Assembly (NCBI GenBank): GCA_012927585.1
Contig: JABBOY010000011.1
Span: forward strand, 1 to 64,000
DNA length: 64,000 nt
Direction: 5' to 3'
Source: Glaciimonas sp.
GTDB lineage: Bacteria > Pseudomonadota > Gammaproteobacteria > Burkholderiales > Burkholderiaceae_D
Under the pieces are notes generated by a model, which was given only the letters and a program-made list of their open reading frames with translations, was not told the DNA's origin and did no database searches. Made by a program: the position numbers and the translations under genes. Below are positions 63,593 to 64,000 of this stretch, in pieces (the first letter of the stretch is position 1; each line of letters starts with the position of its first letter).

Positions 63593-63754
63593 GATTTTCA
63601 GAATAATTATTTATGTAAAAATAGGGAGTATAAGTAAATATTGTGCAAGTGCCGCATTATTTAATTGCTGCACTAAAAAATACATACATTAGTATACAAA
63701 AAATATGCGGTTTTAAAAAATGTGCGCTCTTGAAATAACATTAACTGCAAGTTT
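63593..63754. other. AT-rich intergenic spacer
   Basis: No gene. The spacer is AT-rich and upstream of the CoA-transferase, so it likely holds its promoter. Confidence 0.4.
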
Positions 63755-64000
63755 TTACTGATTCAGCTCGCGATAACGGGAAGGCGTGATGCCCAGCGCT
63801 GCGCGAAAACGGTTGCTGAAATGGCTGGGCGAACTATAACCGCAAGTCATCGCAACATCGGTTAGCGATAATTGATTTTGCGCCAGCAGTTGGCGCGCCC
63901 TGGCCAGACGGCGCGCCTGCAGCCAGACATGGGGTGGCATCCCGAACGAGATGCGAAACATGTGCGCGAAATGGGTTGCGGACAATGCCGCCTCCGTTGC
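63755..64000 (-). CDS. AraC-family regulator, 5' part outside the window
   Basis: The visible C-terminal ~80 residues form the AraC DNA-binding domain (PHVWLQARRLARARQLLAQN, LSLTDVAMTCGYSSPSHFSN, RFRAALGITPSRYRELNQ). The gene is read leftward and its start and sensor domain lie beyond 64000. It may control the CoA-transferase gene. Confidence 0.8.
   Translation of the reverse strand, partial: ATEAALSATHFAHMFRISFGMPPHVWLQARRLARARQLLAQNQLSLTDVAMTCGYSSPSHFSNRFRAALGITPSRYRELNQ

Overview
The window reads as the chromosome of a betaproteobacterium able to degrade aromatic compounds, probably anaerobically. Support comes from a Bzd-type ATP-dependent benzoyl-CoA reductase, a 4-cresol methylhydroxylase operon, a short ethanolamine pathway, and a betaproteobacterial order of sulfate-assimilation and lptFG/pepA genes. 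Genus cannot be fixed from sequence alone; denitrifying Rhodocyclales/Nitrosomonadales-type relatives are plausible. I found no rRNA, tRNA or CRISPR array.

Layout. (1) 1-7 kb is a transposon graveyard: broken IS5-, IS630- and IS1595-type remnants and one intact IS200-type element, with a small secreted protein, a pentapeptide-repeat protein and a DUF1097 membrane protein surviving between them. (2) 7-21.6 kb is a C2/amine catabolism block. It holds a four-gene 'PQQ-alcohol' ABC/beta-propeller operon, a NitT/TauT-type ABC transporter, the aldehyde dehydrogenase exaC, an IS701-like remnant, and ethanolamine permease plus ammonia-lyase EutBC. Ethanolamine is imported, split to acetaldehyde and ammonia, and the aldehyde oxidised by ExaC. 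Sigma-54 type promoters and a 49-bp conserved upstream element recur here and suggest one regulon. A 36-codon remnant of a second exaC sits under one of these promoters. (3) 21.9-33.4 kb, all on the minus strand, holds pchC-orf-pchF-aldehyde dehydrogenase (p-cresol to 4-hydroxybenzoate) and bzdNOPQ-ferredoxin followed by three accessory genes (95-aa protein, GNAT, PHP). The pch operon has a strong sigma-54 site with XylR/DmpR-like upstream sites. The bzd promoter region has a mirror-spaced set of TGCA words.

(4) 33.6-48.7 kb is a decayed integrative element. Its alpA, repA, parA, radC and integrase genes are each broken by a frameshift, deletion or truncation. It carries a Tn3-type end, a mosaic of VOC, reductase and AraC/GlxA genes and fragments, and a defence island. 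The island pairs an AbiEi-AbiEii-Abi_C operon with a divergent ABC-three-component (ABC-3C) system. The ABC-3C effector has an in-frame amber stop, and its ATPase is frameshifted by one extra copy of an 8-bp repeat.

(5) 49-64 kb is core chromosome: pepA, lptF-lptG, cbiX, cobA, cysN-cysD-cysH-DUF934-cysI-tauE with divergent cysB, a methyltransferase, a nested-palindrome MITE-like element, a CoA-transferase, and the 3' part of an AraC regulator cut by the window edge. CobA and CbiX fit siroheme supply to CysI and, more loosely, corrin supply for EutBC.
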